The notes below the pieces were generated by a model. It did not search any database. It was not told the origin of the DNA and saw only the letters and a program-made list of their open reading frames with translations. A DNA stretch of 64,000 nt. Origin: Bryopsis sp. KO-2023. Lineage: Eukaryota; Chlorophyta; Ulvophyceae; Bryopsidales; Bryopsidaceae. Shown one piece after another: positions 1-13,200 of this stretch. The stretch is from NCBI GenBank assembly GCA_030272585.1, contig BSYQ01000007.1, positions 4,778,001 to 4,842,000 on the forward strand. Direction: 5' to 3'. Numbering within the stretch: position 1 is the stretch's first letter; the number at the start of each line of letters is the position of its first letter. The position numbers and the translations under genes are program-made.

Positions 1-118
1 AAAAAAAAGTGTTGGAAGGTGTTTTTTTTTCCAAAAAAAAGTTGGAAGGTGTTTTTTCTGACCTCCCTGAAAATAGAAAGATGAACATGGGGAAATGAAG
101 AGGGATGTTGGTGTGCAG

Positions 119-2191
119 TTGAGCCGGCACCGAATTTGCGACGGATCGAAGTCTGTGGTTTGAGAAGTGTGGAGGTGTTTAAGAAAGTGTTGGTGGAGAC
201 GGAGGGCTCGACGGGAGCATGGGTGCAAGCGCTAGGTGGGGATGAAACTACCAAAACATTTCACTGAAAAGAAGCAAAACAATGAAAAAAAAAAAAGAAA
301 GAAAAATGATTTCGAAGAAATTGCATGGTCCATAGGATCTGAACACCGTTTCTCTTTTTTTGGGGGGGGTTGTGGATGGTCAGGAAATATTGACAGGCTG
401 CATGACGGTCAGGCATTCACGCTCCTTGCTAGGGACCCTCGACTTGCACGTCCGCTGAAAATGGATGGAGTTGACAGACCGACCGGAGGCACTGTTGGGA
501 AAGAGGCCATCCCTTTGAATCCTGGTTTCACTGTAGGGGAGAATGGTAATGGGAATATATGCACAACCTGATGATTTTTGTTTTCTTTTCAAGTGTTCAA
601 CCGCTGCTTTGGAGTCTTCTGTACCTGTCCATTACATTCATTACATTGAGGCGGAGAGCTTGATGTAGCCCATCCAGTTCAGCAATGAGTGATACGGCGT
701 TCTTCTCGTTTTAGTTTCATTATTGGTCACTACTGCCTTCTATCTTTCTATCATTTTTTTTTTTTTTTTGGGGGGGGGGTTAGGGGTTTTTTGGGGGGGA
801 GGAGAGGTAAGGTTTCGTTCGAATTTGCACGCCCTGATCAAGAACTAGTGGCCACTAATCCATAACGGGGGTCTATGTTTTATACAGATGCTTGGACCGA
901 TCTCGACAAGGGCATTGGGGAAATGGCTTTCCCTCACCCGCACACCACCAAGCATGTTTCGCAGCTCAGAAATGCTTTGGGAAGGTAATGTTTTTATGGA
1001 TGAATTCAAGGAGCCAGACTCGGCGCTCGGGGGGACCTGGAGGGAGTGCACCAAAAACGATTTCCTCGAAGGCTGTAAAATCGATGCATACATCAATTTA
1101 ATGTATTGCGATTTGTGATATGCAGGAGTTCAATGGGCCTTGCTTCAGATTCGATAGAAAGAAAACTCCAAGAAGGATCCAGGAATTCGATCGGTCAGAA
1201 ATCGTGTGAAGCAACGAAATGCTATGCAACGCCTGTGGTCGTGGTTTTCAGAAAGATATCTGGGATGCCCTGTTGGTCTTTGGTGGTCCCGAGTGGTTGG
1301 ATGCTTCCATTCTGGAAAGAAATCATGCTTTCAGGTTGTGTGGCGGAATATCCATTTTTGGCATTCCTTATTAGACCGTATCCCTCTGCAATGCTCGATA
1401 GTTTTTCTTTTTATGAAAAAGTCTGGGTTGCTGTGTGTTTCTTCAACGGCATGCACATCCCTAATCTTGGTATGGATTTGCTAACAGGGGGGTTCGCAGC
1501 AGGGCTGTGGGAATGGAGGTGGCTGATGAGCAAGCAGGGACTTTTGACCTTCCCCTTCGACTTCCCAGATTCTCAGGCATACATGCGAACTCAGATGGAG
1601 CTAAATGAGGTACAAAACGAGGAGAGGGCAAAGCGAGCCAAAGCAAAGCGCCAACCCCCTCGTCCCTTCCCTCCCCCCTGGACAGATGTTGCAAACGGGG
1701 CTCCAGCATCGCCAGAAATCGAAAAGAATGTTGATGGTTCCAGAGAGGAGGCAGCTTCCAAAAAGCATGAAATTAACAGTTCTGAGGATAAGCACATTTC
1801 AGCAGATCTCCAGGCCTCCACGCAATGTCTGGGAAATAGTGCCTCGGTGGAGTACTGCAGGGATGATTTGAACCTTGCGTCTCGTGGTGGGGAAAGCTTC
1901 TTGCCTTTCAGAGTCGAAATGTTGGGAAAGGGCGTTTGTGACGAGGGTGCTTCGATCTTTGCAGCGACGTCTGGTTCCGAAGAGAGTGGTGTAGGGAAGT
2001 TATTGGGCTTCGTGACTACGAGCTTTCCAAGAGGTGTAAAGCCCTTTCCTGGTGGTTTTGCAATCTGCCGAACGAGCATCTCTGGGGAAAACAGGATGGT
2101 GGTTTGGCTCAAGAATCCAAAATCAACGAAGCTCAGAAAAGCATGTTTGGCACTGCAAAGACGGGACCATTGGAATGATGTGATACTGTAG
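119..2191 (+). CDS. POP1: RNase P/MRP protein subunit POP1, C-terminal part (5' end outside window)
   Basis: POP1 is the large protein of nuclear RNase P and RNase MRP, which process tRNA and rRNA precursors. Five exons join with matching phases: 119-235, 384-545, 888-984, 1126-1334 and 1488-2191, stop at 2189-2191, giving about 390 residues. Seen in the sequence: a DPRL segment in the second exon (as in POP1 proteins), the POPLD-type run WSLVVPSGWMLPFWKEIML broken by an intron, then the GLWEWRW...FPFDFPD segment matching the plant GLREKHW...FPSDFPD region, a Lys/Arg-rich low-complexity linker, and a C-terminal GFVTTSFPRGVKPF motif. The intron at 1335-1487 is a multiple of three and open in frame, so it looks like coding at first sight; the conserved join M-L-S-G-G-F supports removing it. 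The N-terminal half lies upstream of the window. It converges on the membrane-protein gene, with about 100 nt between stops. Exon 119-235 is the least certain. Confidence 0.8.
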
Positions 2192-2293
2192 TGGAATGTG
2201 TGTATGCTTTGTCTGTATGTATAATTACAGTTGCCCAGAAGCACCTCCCTGCACCCTAAACCTGCCTAGCTAAATCGTCTTGCGAACCTCCCT

Positions 2294-5200
2294 TCACTCG
2301 CAGCAGAAATCGACAGAACATTCGCTAAAACCCAAAACCACTATTTTTGGCTCTTCGCTGGTGGACAAGCTACGCACCTCCTGGTTTGATGGGGAATTGG
2401 GATGCGCCTCCGTTTCGTTGGCGGTGTCGTCCACGTGTCGTTCAGCACGGATCACTGGCGACCGTGGTAGTCCTGTGAAACAAACAATGAACATCGGTTT
2501 TTATGAACGGTCAAGCGCGCGGTTCATAGAGCGGTTGATGTGCCATGGATATTACCTTGTCTTTCCCCAAGAACCCACCCCCAAATTGCCTCTTCCATTG
2601 GTGCGCTTCCGGACCTCAACGCACCGAAGTAGACGTTCCTCCCGAGCACCTTCCTGATCCACCGATTGCTGTACTTCCGTTGAAGATACTGCGGGTTCAG
2701 CACTTGCGCCGCCAGAATGACTCCCAACACCACAGCCTCTTTCGACGACGATCTCAATAATGTGCGGACCATCCCCTGCCAACGATTGAGGAAGTTAAAT
2801 TCTGACGCGTGTTGCGACGCAGGCAAGGAAACCAAAGAATGAACTCATAGCCTGAAAAGCTACCTTAACGTCTGTTACGATCCCGAATGCAACGTCCAAG
2901 TAAAACGAAAGAAACGCCGCAAGCTTAAGACCCAGCAGGATGTGTGCAGGAGTCGAACTCAGGGGGACTCCCTTCTCTGGCGGCGCTGTGGAATGCAGCC
3001 AAGCACCAATAGCGAAAGCAACAACGTCTGTCCCAACATCCAAGAGAGCAATTCCAAATGTCCACCTACAAAACCACTTTCTAAAAGTCAAAGGCGAAAA
3101 GTTGCAGGTCCTCATAGTCTGGCCAAATGGTGCCACAAAGCTGGAAACCCCACCTTGAGTTGTGAGGTCGATATATCCTCAAAATGATCAGGTGGAAAAC
3201 CGACAGACCCATGAGGATGAGCAGTTGGCGAATTTCGTGACCATAGATATCCCCCGCGATAATGACAGTAGTAAGAAGTAGAGCGATTAGATTCACGGCC
3301 CTTCCGCTGACTTGAACCAGGTGCCCACAGTGGGAATGCTCCCCTGCGCTCGAGCAACAAGAAACGTGGATTGAAGGCTGTGGTTGATAGATACCACGGT
3401 TTATTGTGTTTGTTCCGTCTCGAATTTCGAGGGTTGCATCCCTGAAAGGCGTACACATAGACATAAGCACTTCAATATCTCATCTGGAGCCAAAGAAATA
3501 GAAACACGGGTATAGTGCCTTGCTGACCTATTCTCCATGGGGTGTCCACGAAACTCGTGGAAAAGTGGCCCGAATCGTGCGAGGAACAAATTCATAGGCC
3601 CTCCTGGAGATCTCCACTCCCCGTGATACGAAGGGCCCAAAAAAGGGGTGCAAAAGAAGCCGTCAAAAAGCTCGCCAAGTACGCGATATTGATTCTTTCT
3701 TTCGTGACTCTTCGAAGGTGAATTGGCCTCTAAACCAGACTCCAACTCTATGACTGGTTCAATCTCAACAGCCGTCGCGCCAGCGGGCGAGTTTGTATCT
3801 GCGCCGTCACTATGATCACTGCCGGAGATGGAAACTTGGCGAGACTCTGTTTGGCATCCTTGATTTTTGAAACGTGATGGAGTGGCTGTGTGGACTTTCG
3901 ATAACGTGGAGCTCGTGACTGCCTTCCACTTGCGGCAATCGCATTTGTAGAAGAAGCGCCAAAGGAACCAGACGTGCATCAACATAAACCCAACAGGAAA
4001 TGCAGCCAAAATAGACCCACCCAGAACGGCATCACCTAAACGATAAGCGCAATACGTTAGTTCCCTTAGCGGGCTGTTTGTTTCTTTGTTTAAAACTTCT
4101 GAAGAATCGTTTTACCTGGCGATCCTTTCAAGAGATGAATGGTTGCGTTTGTCACTGCAGCGATAGCCCAGTAAGCGAAATACAGCTCAATCGCAGGGAA
4201 TCGCAGAGCGCTGGGCAACCGACACGAACGGGAAAAGAGTGAAAAAATCAAGATGGTGTGGAGCCCCATCACGCCAATAAACAACACAAATGTCCAATAC
4301 AGAGTGCGCTTTGCGGCCAACTGAGGTACCTGAAGGCAGCACAAGAACCCGATCGTAACCCGAAAACTGCAGCTTTTAATTTCTGAAGTCGATTCCGGAG
4401 TTCAAAAGACTTCTCAATTTCGAGCACCTCGTCAACGTCCAGGCCGACATCCCAGGGAGGCCGAAAATCTAGCACTGTCCATTGGAAGCCCCTCGAGAGT
4501 CTTTTGAAGGGTTGGGACTGCTGAAATATCGCAATCTGACCAAACAAAAAGATCTTTTGCGCCACCCCCAACAGATTTACACTCCGCTGGATGCCATTGC
4601 CACATCCATCCCAGACAACCCCTGGAATTTTCACAACACAAGAAGGTTTCAAAAAACTGAGCTGGCGCCTTCAATATAATCAAGAGGTGGCGGGTGGGGT
4701 TTGTCTGCTTTGGCAGAATATTCACATTGCTCTGCGACCGTTTCACATTCCAAATGAGGCTATTTCCCATTGTATTTAAATGTTTGTGCATGTTAATCGT
4801 ATTGATGTACGTTTCTCACCAGAGCAGTATATTGAACTTGTCACAGAAGATCCAATCGAAGCGACCACAGCAAGAGCTACCCCCACCCCAGTCAGATATG
4901 TGATCGGAAGAGCAACACTTTTCATACACCACTGGCTTCCTGGGCTCTTCGATGTGGTGTATTTAAATATTCGCATGAATTCGTGCGTGCTGTTGACACC
5001 AGGAATGCTCATGAATGCTCCTTTTGGTATACCGACCACAATATCAGCAGTTCTCTTTGGAATGGCGACTTCCACCGTGATTATCGACACATACATGCCG
5101 TCTTTAGTTGCGACCAATGGAAAGGCTCTTGTTGTCAATGCCTGACCTCCGTCGACCACGACTATGCTGGATAGGGCGCTAGCCTCCCCAAGAAGGTCGA

Positions 5201-6314
5201 TTCGACATTCTTCCATCGTGTTCAATCGAAGTGCACTCTTGGTGAGTGATATTTGAATTGGGGATGAAGTATCTCTTGCGCTGAGAGCGCACTCCGTTGG
5301 CCGGGAAGCGATAATTGGACCGCTAAACTTCACCTCGAAGCGCAGTTCTGAATGACCTATCTCGTCAGGGGTGCCACTCAGTGTCGTCAGATTGTTGATG
5401 CGGAGAGTAGGGGGTTCTTGGCTGGACCAGATACGTATTGTTCCAGTTTCTCCCTGGTTTGTAACCTTCAAAGTTGTCGGACGATTTTCTGGTAAGTTTG
5501 AAAGTGTGAAGCTCGTTCCACGAGAAAATGATTGACCACCACCAACCCGGGAGTCGTTCCTTTCGACAAACACGCCACCAGATATCTGATACCAGAAAGC
5601 AAACACGAATCAGAGGGTTGAGGGCTGGTAGGCACTGATCACCACGGCATAGTGAAGGGTTCTAAATTGTATTACAAGATATATGTCTAAACCCATAAAA
5701 AAACTTACTGGTTTTGAACCCTCGGAATCCTTACCTCGACATTCGGTGCTTGCTTGTTTGGCAGGACTGTTCCATTTTCTGAAAGCGTCAGCGTGTTGAA
5801 ACTTATGTTATCCGACCTTGTAAATAGAAACGTTTCTTCGCAGCCTTTTCCAAGGCCGAGTTCGGTACGGCACAGAGTGTCGTTGACCTTCAGACGTCAC
5901 AGTGCCTCACAACACAGAGGGATGGAGAAAAAAGCAATTGCAAGCAACGGGATCACATGTCCAGTGCTTTTCGTTTTCTTGCTTTCTCACCTGAGCAAAT
6001 ACCACCGCGTCAGTTTCCTCCAAAGTCGGAAATGACACCGGACTTTCGCCACGCGCTCCCAGGGGCCAAGCACAGAGCACAAGTAGCACCTATCGGATAT
6101 CACCACCTAAAACTCTATCGAAGGGGTGGAGAGCTTAAGAAAAAGATTGTCCCATCCGCTGCATATTTCCAGATCTGGTCAATCGTTTGACAGTCGTCGC
6201 GAAAACGACGAAAGTTGGAAAGAAAAGCACTTTACGCTGTCTATCGTTCGAGTGTTCACAAGCACAACTCCTGATCCATGCACGCCAACTCACGGGAAGC
6301 ACTAGCGACTCCAT
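2294..6314 (-). CDS. Signal-peptide multi-pass membrane protein with large extracellular domain (TRP-like?)
   Basis: Eleven exons join in phase: 6314-6294, 6089-5991, 5887-5735, 5585-4820, 4621-4368 (end uncertain), 4329-4116, 4035-3528, 3441-3154, 3080-2864, 2775-2556, 2472-2294; about 972 residues. Exons 1 and 2 together encode a clean signal peptide (MESLVLPVLLVLCAW...). Residues about 30-310 form a Cys-poor, Ser/Thr-rich beta-type ectodomain with no repeat I can name. About nine hydrophobic segments follow, for example GVGVALAVVASIG (near 325), TLYWTFVLFIGVMGLHTIL, GGSILAAFPVGFMLMHVWF, AVNLIALLLTTVIIAGDIYG and HILLGLKLAAFLSFYLDV. A long cytosolic loop rich in Ser, Asp and Glu ends in FLARFGPLFHEFRG, which recalls the linker before the last helices of algal TRP-like (TRP/Flc-related) proteins. 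That family link is an inference. The phase between exons 5 and 6 requires an intron of only about 38 nt, so that join needs RNA evidence. The start is 236 nt from the divergent helicase gene. Confidence 0.72.
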
Positions 6315-6550
6315 TTTTCCGTTCCAACACGTTCCTTTCTTGACCCCGACCTCCAACCGTTGCTAATTATGTTCTATCGGGTGGCGCACTGTCCGTGATA
6401 TCCCGCTTTTGGACCTCCAGCACGCGCTGTGCTCACAAGGCGAATTGGCCGATGACAGAAATGGTCGGCTGGTGTGGATGCGTGCTGGACTCGACCCGTC
6501 TCGATATCGTGTCAGCTTTTTTTTGCCAAAAGTCGACTGGACATCAATCA
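6315..6550. promoter_or_regulatory. Short divergent intergenic region (membrane protein / DDX56)
   Basis: These 236 nt separate the start codons of two head-to-head genes, so promoter and 5' leaders of both must lie here or inside the first exons. No TATA box or other defined element stands out; the assignment rests on position only. Confidence 0.4.
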
Positions 6551-9500
6551 ATGAGCCAAAAATCCTGCGGCGATTACTCAGGCAGTAAGTTGTGCGCCTT
6601 CGAAAACATGCCGTCGCTGGAGTTTGGTGCGTTGGGGTTGGACGCTCGATTACTGCAAGGTATAAAGAAGAAGGGGTACGAAGCTCCGACCCAAGTGCAG
6701 TCGCTGTGCATCCCCGCGTTGTTGAAAGGAAAAGATGTGGTGGCAATCGCGAAAACTGGCACGGGGAAGACCATGGCATACCTGCTGCCCTTGGTGAATG
6801 GAATGTTATCCAAGGGAGGAGGAAAAGAAGGATGGGAGGCGTTGGTTCTGGTGCCAACAAGGGAGCTCTGTTTGCAGGCAAGTGCAGACTAACTTATTAC
6901 TGTCCAACCAGTTCTGTTAAAGAATTTTACACCAAGAACATTTGAGGGTACATTCCCCACAGGTTTGTTTGACAAGTTCAAAGAACCTGGGAAATAAATA
7001 TCTGATGTTCTGAGCCCAGTGGTGTGATTATCCGCATGTCAGACAACCATTTGTTTCATTTTTCAGGTTCGGGATGAGGCAGAGGAGCTGATCAAACATT
7101 GCAACTTTGCCACAAAGGTGCGGCGCTGATTTGATCAAGACCTCTGTTTGTTTGTTTTTTAATTAGAAGCATCTTCCCCAGAAACAAAACACTTTGGGTT
7201 CCATCTGATTGATATACATGATAATTTGTGTCGATGGTTATTACTTTCCATTGCGAAGACTTGCCTTCACAAATCCACCCCATTTCAAGACAGCGATTTC
7301 GGTCCCCCAAATTACCAACGAAACCTGCTCGACCTAATGCTGCTCTCCGTGTTTCAATATGAATCTTATAGGTCACAAGCATGAACCTCAAAGGCAGCGA
7401 CAACCTATCAATGATCGTCAAATCGGCGGGGTCCATTGTTGCAGCAACCCCCGGACAAATGTCGACAGTGCTGGAGTCTGGAGCCTTGGATGTGGAAAAA
7501 CTGCAAACGACGTTGAAGATGCTGGTGGTCGATGAGGCCGATTTGCTTATGTCTTATGGATACAAAAAGGACATATCCACGTTGGCTCCCAAGGTACATT
7601 CCACTGCATTGGATCACGCTTGCAGCCCAAGTCTGGCCACATCCCTCAAAAAAAATCTTTCTTTAGGGGGAATCTATGTGAATGGCTCCTGTTGGAGGTC
7701 TTAATGACTGTGCTATTGGGCGGAACACGCCTATGAACCTGATATTGTTCAATTTATATGAATGCCTGACATCAGAATTCATGCATGTTCATGTAGATAC
7801 CCCGGTCCTGCCAGTGTGTGCTCGTGAGTGCGACAAAAGGCAAGGATCTGAATGACTTGCAGAAGCTTCTATTGCACAACCCCATTCATCTGGACCTGGT
7901 TGGCCAGCAGTCGAAAGAGGAAGCCACGGATCTGGTCGACCACAGGCACATCGCTTGTTTCGACGAGGACCGTCTCGTTTGTTTGTTGGTCCTGCTGAAA
8001 ATGAACGTGGTGAAGCGGAGGGTGTTGATTTTCGTCAATTCCATTCCTTGGGCATACAAAACTCGACTCTTCTTGGAAGCTTTCGGAGTACGGGGCGTGG
8101 TTTTGCACTCGGAGCTACCCTTGAATTCGAGACATCATATTTTGAAGGTGCTCTAATGAATGTAGTGGTGTTTCGCCACATTTGCTGTGTTCTATCTGTT
8201 GGGGTTTCCCCTGAACTTAGCATCCCTACTTCCTGAAGGCCACCACTTATTATCACCGTCAACCCTCCCAACTTCAACTTTGGATAATTTTATAGCTGTA
8301 GTATATGTGCTCGTATCATGATTCTCTTCTTGACTTGTCTGTGTTTTTGTTTTGTTTAATTTTGCTTCTTTTTTTTTTTACCGTCTGTATGAACAGCAAT
8401 TTAACAAGGGGACATGTCAGCATATGATTGTGGCGGATGATACTCATTCGGCTCCATCGCCACAACCCATGAAGAAAAGAAAAAGGGAGCAAGATGCCGA
8501 AAAGGAAACAGAAAAAAAGCCAGGAAACAAGGACGAAGAATTCGGGGTGACCAGGGGATTGGATTTTCAAGGGGTGTCCACAGTTTTGAATTTGCAGCTG
8601 CCGGACAGCCCTGAAGGATACATCCACAGGTAAACACTATCTTCACGTCCATTTTGCCTTCTGGTTTTCTTCTTCTTGTCCCCCCCCCCCCCAAAAAAAA
8701 AACCCTCCCATCATTTCAGTTTCGTTTTCGTTTCAATAAAAAAACAACAGATAAATAGAAGGATAAGAAAGATATTTGTGTGTTATTTTCTTGGTTTTAT
8801 GTGTGGGGTGAAAAAAAAAGTGATGTTTCTTTGTGTTGCTTGCATTAAATGGCGTAAAAAAAACGATGTGGTGGTGGTGGTTTTCACTACAACAATGTTT
8901 CGCTGGAATTGATTTTTCTCCTCTCAGGGTTGGTCGCACAGGTCGAGCTGGTAAGACTGGGACGGCGTTAACGCTTCTGACGCCTGCAGATTCTCAGTTC
9001 AAGGCTGAAATAAATGAGGACCTCAAGAAGAGAAATTCTGTGGAGGACGAAGAGCAAGACATGATTCGACCCTTCCAAGCACACATCACCCCACATGTGG
9101 AAGCTCTGCGGGCACGTTGTGAGGATGTTCTCAGGTCCGTGGTCCTTTTTTTTTCTTTCTTTGCTTGCTGCAAAATCGTCCCCCTAAAAAAAAAAAAAAA
9201 AAATTGTTTGTGCCGCCTGGGTGCCCGCAATGCTTTTTTTTGTGCAAGTAAGAAATTAGTCATCACAAGCGCCAAGGGGTCATGACGGATACGGAAACAC
9301 AACATTAAGTAGCCTCCCATCTCTGTTGCTTTCCCTGGATGAATGTGGGGTGTGTGTGGTTTCTGTGGATCAGGGGCGTGACTAAAAAGCGAGTCAAGCA
9401 AGCTCGTGTGGAGGATCTGAAGAATGAGCTTTTGAATTCAGAAAGACTGGAAACCCATTTCGCGGCACATCCCAATGATATGAATGTCCTGAAACACGAT

Positions 9501-10038
9501 GCCCCCATCGCATCGACCACAAAATCTCATCATTTGAAGAAAGCGTTGCCGGATTATATCTCAGTCCCAGATGTGATGGCCACAACCAAGGTGGGAAAAA
9601 AACAGGAAACTTAGATTTCCTTAATAATTGTGAGATGATCTTGGGCCAAAGAGCGCAGGTTTCTCTGACAGGGGTTTCGCTTAGTTGGTGAGGTGGTCTT
9701 CTGTTTAGTGTGGATTTCTTGTTCTGCGAGTTTTGAATCGATCAGTAACATAGCTTAGGAGGATGTGCAGTTGGATGTAGTTGTTTTCCTCCAGAATGCT
9801 GGGCTTGGGATGCATCTTCGAGGTTGGATGAAAACACTGAACGTGCATGTTTCATTTCCTTGATCAGGCGAAAGCGACACGTGTTGGGAAGAAGCTGAAA
9901 GGCGATCCTCTCAGAGTGCGAAGGAGAAGGGGGAACTCAAAACGACAAAAGCAGTCGAAGGATGGACAAGATGGGGATGGAGGAGGGAACTCGGTGGAGA
10001 CGATACAGCAAACTGTGGGGTCAAAGCGAAGGCGGTAG
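6551..10038 (+). CDS. DDX56: DEAD-box ATP-dependent RNA helicase, DDX56/Dbp9 type
   Basis: Nucleolar ATP-dependent RNA helicase of the Dbp9/DDX56 group, needed in that family for large-subunit (60S) ribosome assembly. Exons 6551-6877, 7067-7117, 7372-7593, 7797-8147, 8397-8629, 8928-9134, 9374-9590 and 9868-10038 give 592 residues. Visible motifs: Q motif around Gln48, Walker A AKTGTGKT (67-74), PTREL, DEAD (180-183), SAT (211-213), TRGLDF and HRVGRTGRAGKTG. Two family traits support the subgroup: a charged insert between the motif around QFNKGTCQHMIVADD and TRGLDF (here rich in Lys and Glu), and the tail VTKKRVKQARVEDLKNELL followed by LKHD and PDY, matching DDX56. The last exon is a basic nucleolar-type tail ending in KRRR. 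The first intron (6878-7066) starts with GC rather than GT. An alternative start at Met20 is possible. Convergent with the WD40 gene, 176 nt apart. Confidence 0.92.
6878..7066 (+). other. GC-AG intron in the DDX56 gene
   Basis: The exon ends TTTGCAG and the intron begins GCAAGT, the usual consensus for GC donors; the acceptor is TTTCAG before GTTCGGGATGAG. Phase 0 is kept and the protein runs PTRELCLQ-VRDEAEELI as expected for a DEAD-box protein. No GT donor nearby keeps the frame. Confidence 0.85.
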
Positions 10039-10214
10039 ATGAAAGCTTTTTGCGGACTGTTTGGATGTTTGTTAGGGGGTAGTGACATTTCATTGTGGAT
10101 AATCGGGTGGGCTCGTCGAGGCTCGATGCTATCCAATCCTTGTAAGAATTTGTTTCAATCTATCCAGACGTTCATCCATCGTCGTCTGCTCACAGTAATC
10201 TGGGGCTGTGCCCC

Positions 10215-13200
10215 TCAACCAGTATGTTTTTTCTCCTTGAATCGAGTTTCTCTCCTTTCCTTTTGACGGCGGACCCGTCCAGCGGCTTGCTGCTTGTTCC
10301 GTTTCGCAGTGTAGGTCAAAATATCTGAAAGATCCTCGGATATCTCTGTCAGGGCATGTGTCCGCAGCATGGAATGAACTTGATCTGTGCTGCGATGGGT
10401 AGTGGATTCCCTCCTTGATTGGAGGACTTGATCAGCAGGCTCGGGGTGCCAACCATCTGTGTCAGTTTTATCTTTTCCATCGTCGTCTGAGTCGGAGTCA
10501 TCAGGTTTCCGCGCCTGCATTGATAGTGAATAGGTGTCAAAACCTGAAAAGAATCTGGACGCAAAAGGCTCCCAGTTGGTGATTTCCTCCTCCACAATGT
10601 GGCTTTATGTTGGTTTGAAGATGGCCGCAATTAAGAATATGGGATTCTTCCTGCCTTGGTGGAGGATCATCAGAAAACAAACATTGCACTCGATTATTCA
10701 AGCTACCATACATACCAATGTATGGGGTACAGGCCAATATACTAAAACATATTTCTTCCAGGATGAGCTTTGGGAATTTGGGGAAGGTGGTGGATTTCCC
10801 CCCAAGTGCGCACCTGCAAGTACAAGTTCTCTGTTTCTGTGAGGGGAGGACTGAGGTCTTTCCCGACAGGATCCTGCCAAGTGGATCTATTTCCTAGATC
10901 CCAGTCGTGTTGGCCCAAGATTCCAACCAACGCGCCCTCCCAAGTCCATATTTTGACGTTCGTGTCTTTGCTGGCTGATATCAAGAAATCGCCGTCGCTC
11001 TCCATCATAACATCCACAGATGAAACTGGGAGTCTGTGCCCTTGCCAGTGAGCAACCTGCAAGGAAAGTCACGGGATCGGATAAGTACTAAGGCGCATAG
11101 TCACGAATGAACGGTAAGCAATGACCAAAGCTCGTAATGAAAACGTTATTATGAGATGGTGGGTGTTGGTGGTGTGCTGTTTGGCAATCGATCGCCGAGA
11201 CACGGTCGCTTACTTCTTTGAAGGAGTCCACACAAGCTCCCTCAGAGGAAATATCGATTCCATCTTTAATGTTCCATACTCTCAAGTGCCCTGCCGTGTC
11301 CCCAATGGCGAGATGTCCCCCTCTTCCACAAATGGCGGAGACCTAAGAGAGAAAACAAACAGTTCCAATGTTCATAAAATCACAAAGATTCAGGAGAACT
11401 TTCAGAAAAAAGCGATAAGCTACCCTCCACGACGCTGACCTGCTCCAAGCGACCTTGAGCCCCAGGAAACACACAAACAAGCGAAGGGGCGGCGCAGACA
11501 TGCCACACTCGGATCAGCCCATCACCACCACAGGAGATCAGCACCAGTGGACCATCCCCATCCTCTCCATGTGGGACCCACAAGAGTCTCTCTACAGACG
11601 TTTCGTATCTGTCCGCCCTATGGTAAAGAGCGACGCGTTTCTCGCCAGAGTGGAGAGTCCAAATATTGATACGACCTTCGTAGTCTCCAGTAGCTATCAA
11701 GTCTTTCTCGGGGCAGACTGCAGAGAGAAAAACATATCATGGCGGCTGGATTTCGTTGAGATCTCAACTCTCTGGACAGTTCTTGCCCCATCTGCAATCG
11801 GCTACGCACCAGCCATATGCAGAATATCCTCCCTGTGGCCTTCGTAAGTTCTGTAATCCGCGATCTCTTCTTCGTCATCGTCTTCCCACACGAATATTTT
11901 GCAGTTCCAACCGGCGGCGAATACCATATCAGACTCGCGCTTATCATCGGCAGCAAACAAAACTGTGGCAATCTCCAAGTCGTCTTCATTGTGCGTGTAT
12001 TTTCGAAGCAAGCTCCCTGGATTACACAAACACCAAGACAGAGCGTTCGAATCTCCATGACGAAAAACAATCCTGCCTGAGCACACTGCTGCCCTGTGAA
12101 TATCAAGCTTTTGCACGCGAAACACTTATTTAGTTCGATACGAAGCCCAGAAATGCGCTTCCCACCATTGTTGAAATTCCACATCTTCAAAGCTCCCGCA
12201 TTGTCTGCTGTCAGCAGCCTTCGCTCGTTCTTGTCGAATGCCAAGGCAGTTATCCTCCCTGTTTCGGAGTTCACAGCTCTAAACCTGGACTCTCTCGACC
12301 CATTTTGCATGTTCCAGACACACACCGTTCCTCCTTCATCTACACTTACCGTCACATGGAAAGTGCTGTTGTATATCGCTCCTTTCACTGGATCCCTGTT
12401 TATATACACAGGCACACACAACCTCACTTTCGATTCGTCGCCAAGCAGTCCTCGTGGAAACTTCCAGCTGTTTGAGTCAAACTTCTTTCTCTGTGACTTT
12501 ACCTGTGTCCAGTTCGATCCTGGGATATCAACTTGTGAGGCCAGACATACGGCTTATTCACTGTTGTTACCATCCGCCGATACTTGCTGTCGTAGACCAA
12601 GCTTCTAGCCTTGGCATCCTCTTGTTTGAGCCAGTCCTCTTCCATGATTGTTTGCAGGCACTTGTGGTTCCTCAAGTCCCAAACCTTTATGATGTGATCA
12701 AGGGAGAGACTTATCACGTGGTTGTTCCGCTCGTCGATCGCTACCTTGCTTACGCTGGCAGTGTGACCTATAGGGAGGCATTATTCTCAGGCACCTGTAA
12801 TACACATCAGGGTAAAAAGAATGGTATTCCCAAGATTTTATCTTTACAATGTTTTGTGGCTGGTGTGGATTGACGATGTACCTGTGAGTTCCCCCATTCT
12901 TCTTGTCGTATTCCCCTGCCAAACTATAATGTCTCTTTCCACACCAGCACTTGCAAACAGGGAGTACGCTCTGCACCAGACGAAAGAATGGACTCCTTTG
13001 GAATGGTGCGTGCAGGTTTGAAGCACCCGGTCACGAGAAATGTCGTAAACCTTGATGGTCGAGTCCAAAGAAGAAGAAACCAAGCCCACCTCGTTTACGG
13101 GCGTGACCTACACGCCAGAACACACCCAAATTTTGTATGCGATTCCTCAATGCGGGTTTTCTAAAAGCTTTTTCAGTCTCTAACAATCGAAAACTGCTTT

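Noticed and set aside
888-1118. Continuous reading of the POP1 exon past 984
   Set aside because: A different frame stays open past the AAG|GTAATG donor and looks coding-like (SSEMLWEG...), but only splicing at 984 keeps phase with both neighbouring exons.
1591-2244. 217-codon open frame on the minus strand
   Set aside because: It lies antisense to the last POP1 exon, has no recognisable product and no splice-consistent neighbours.
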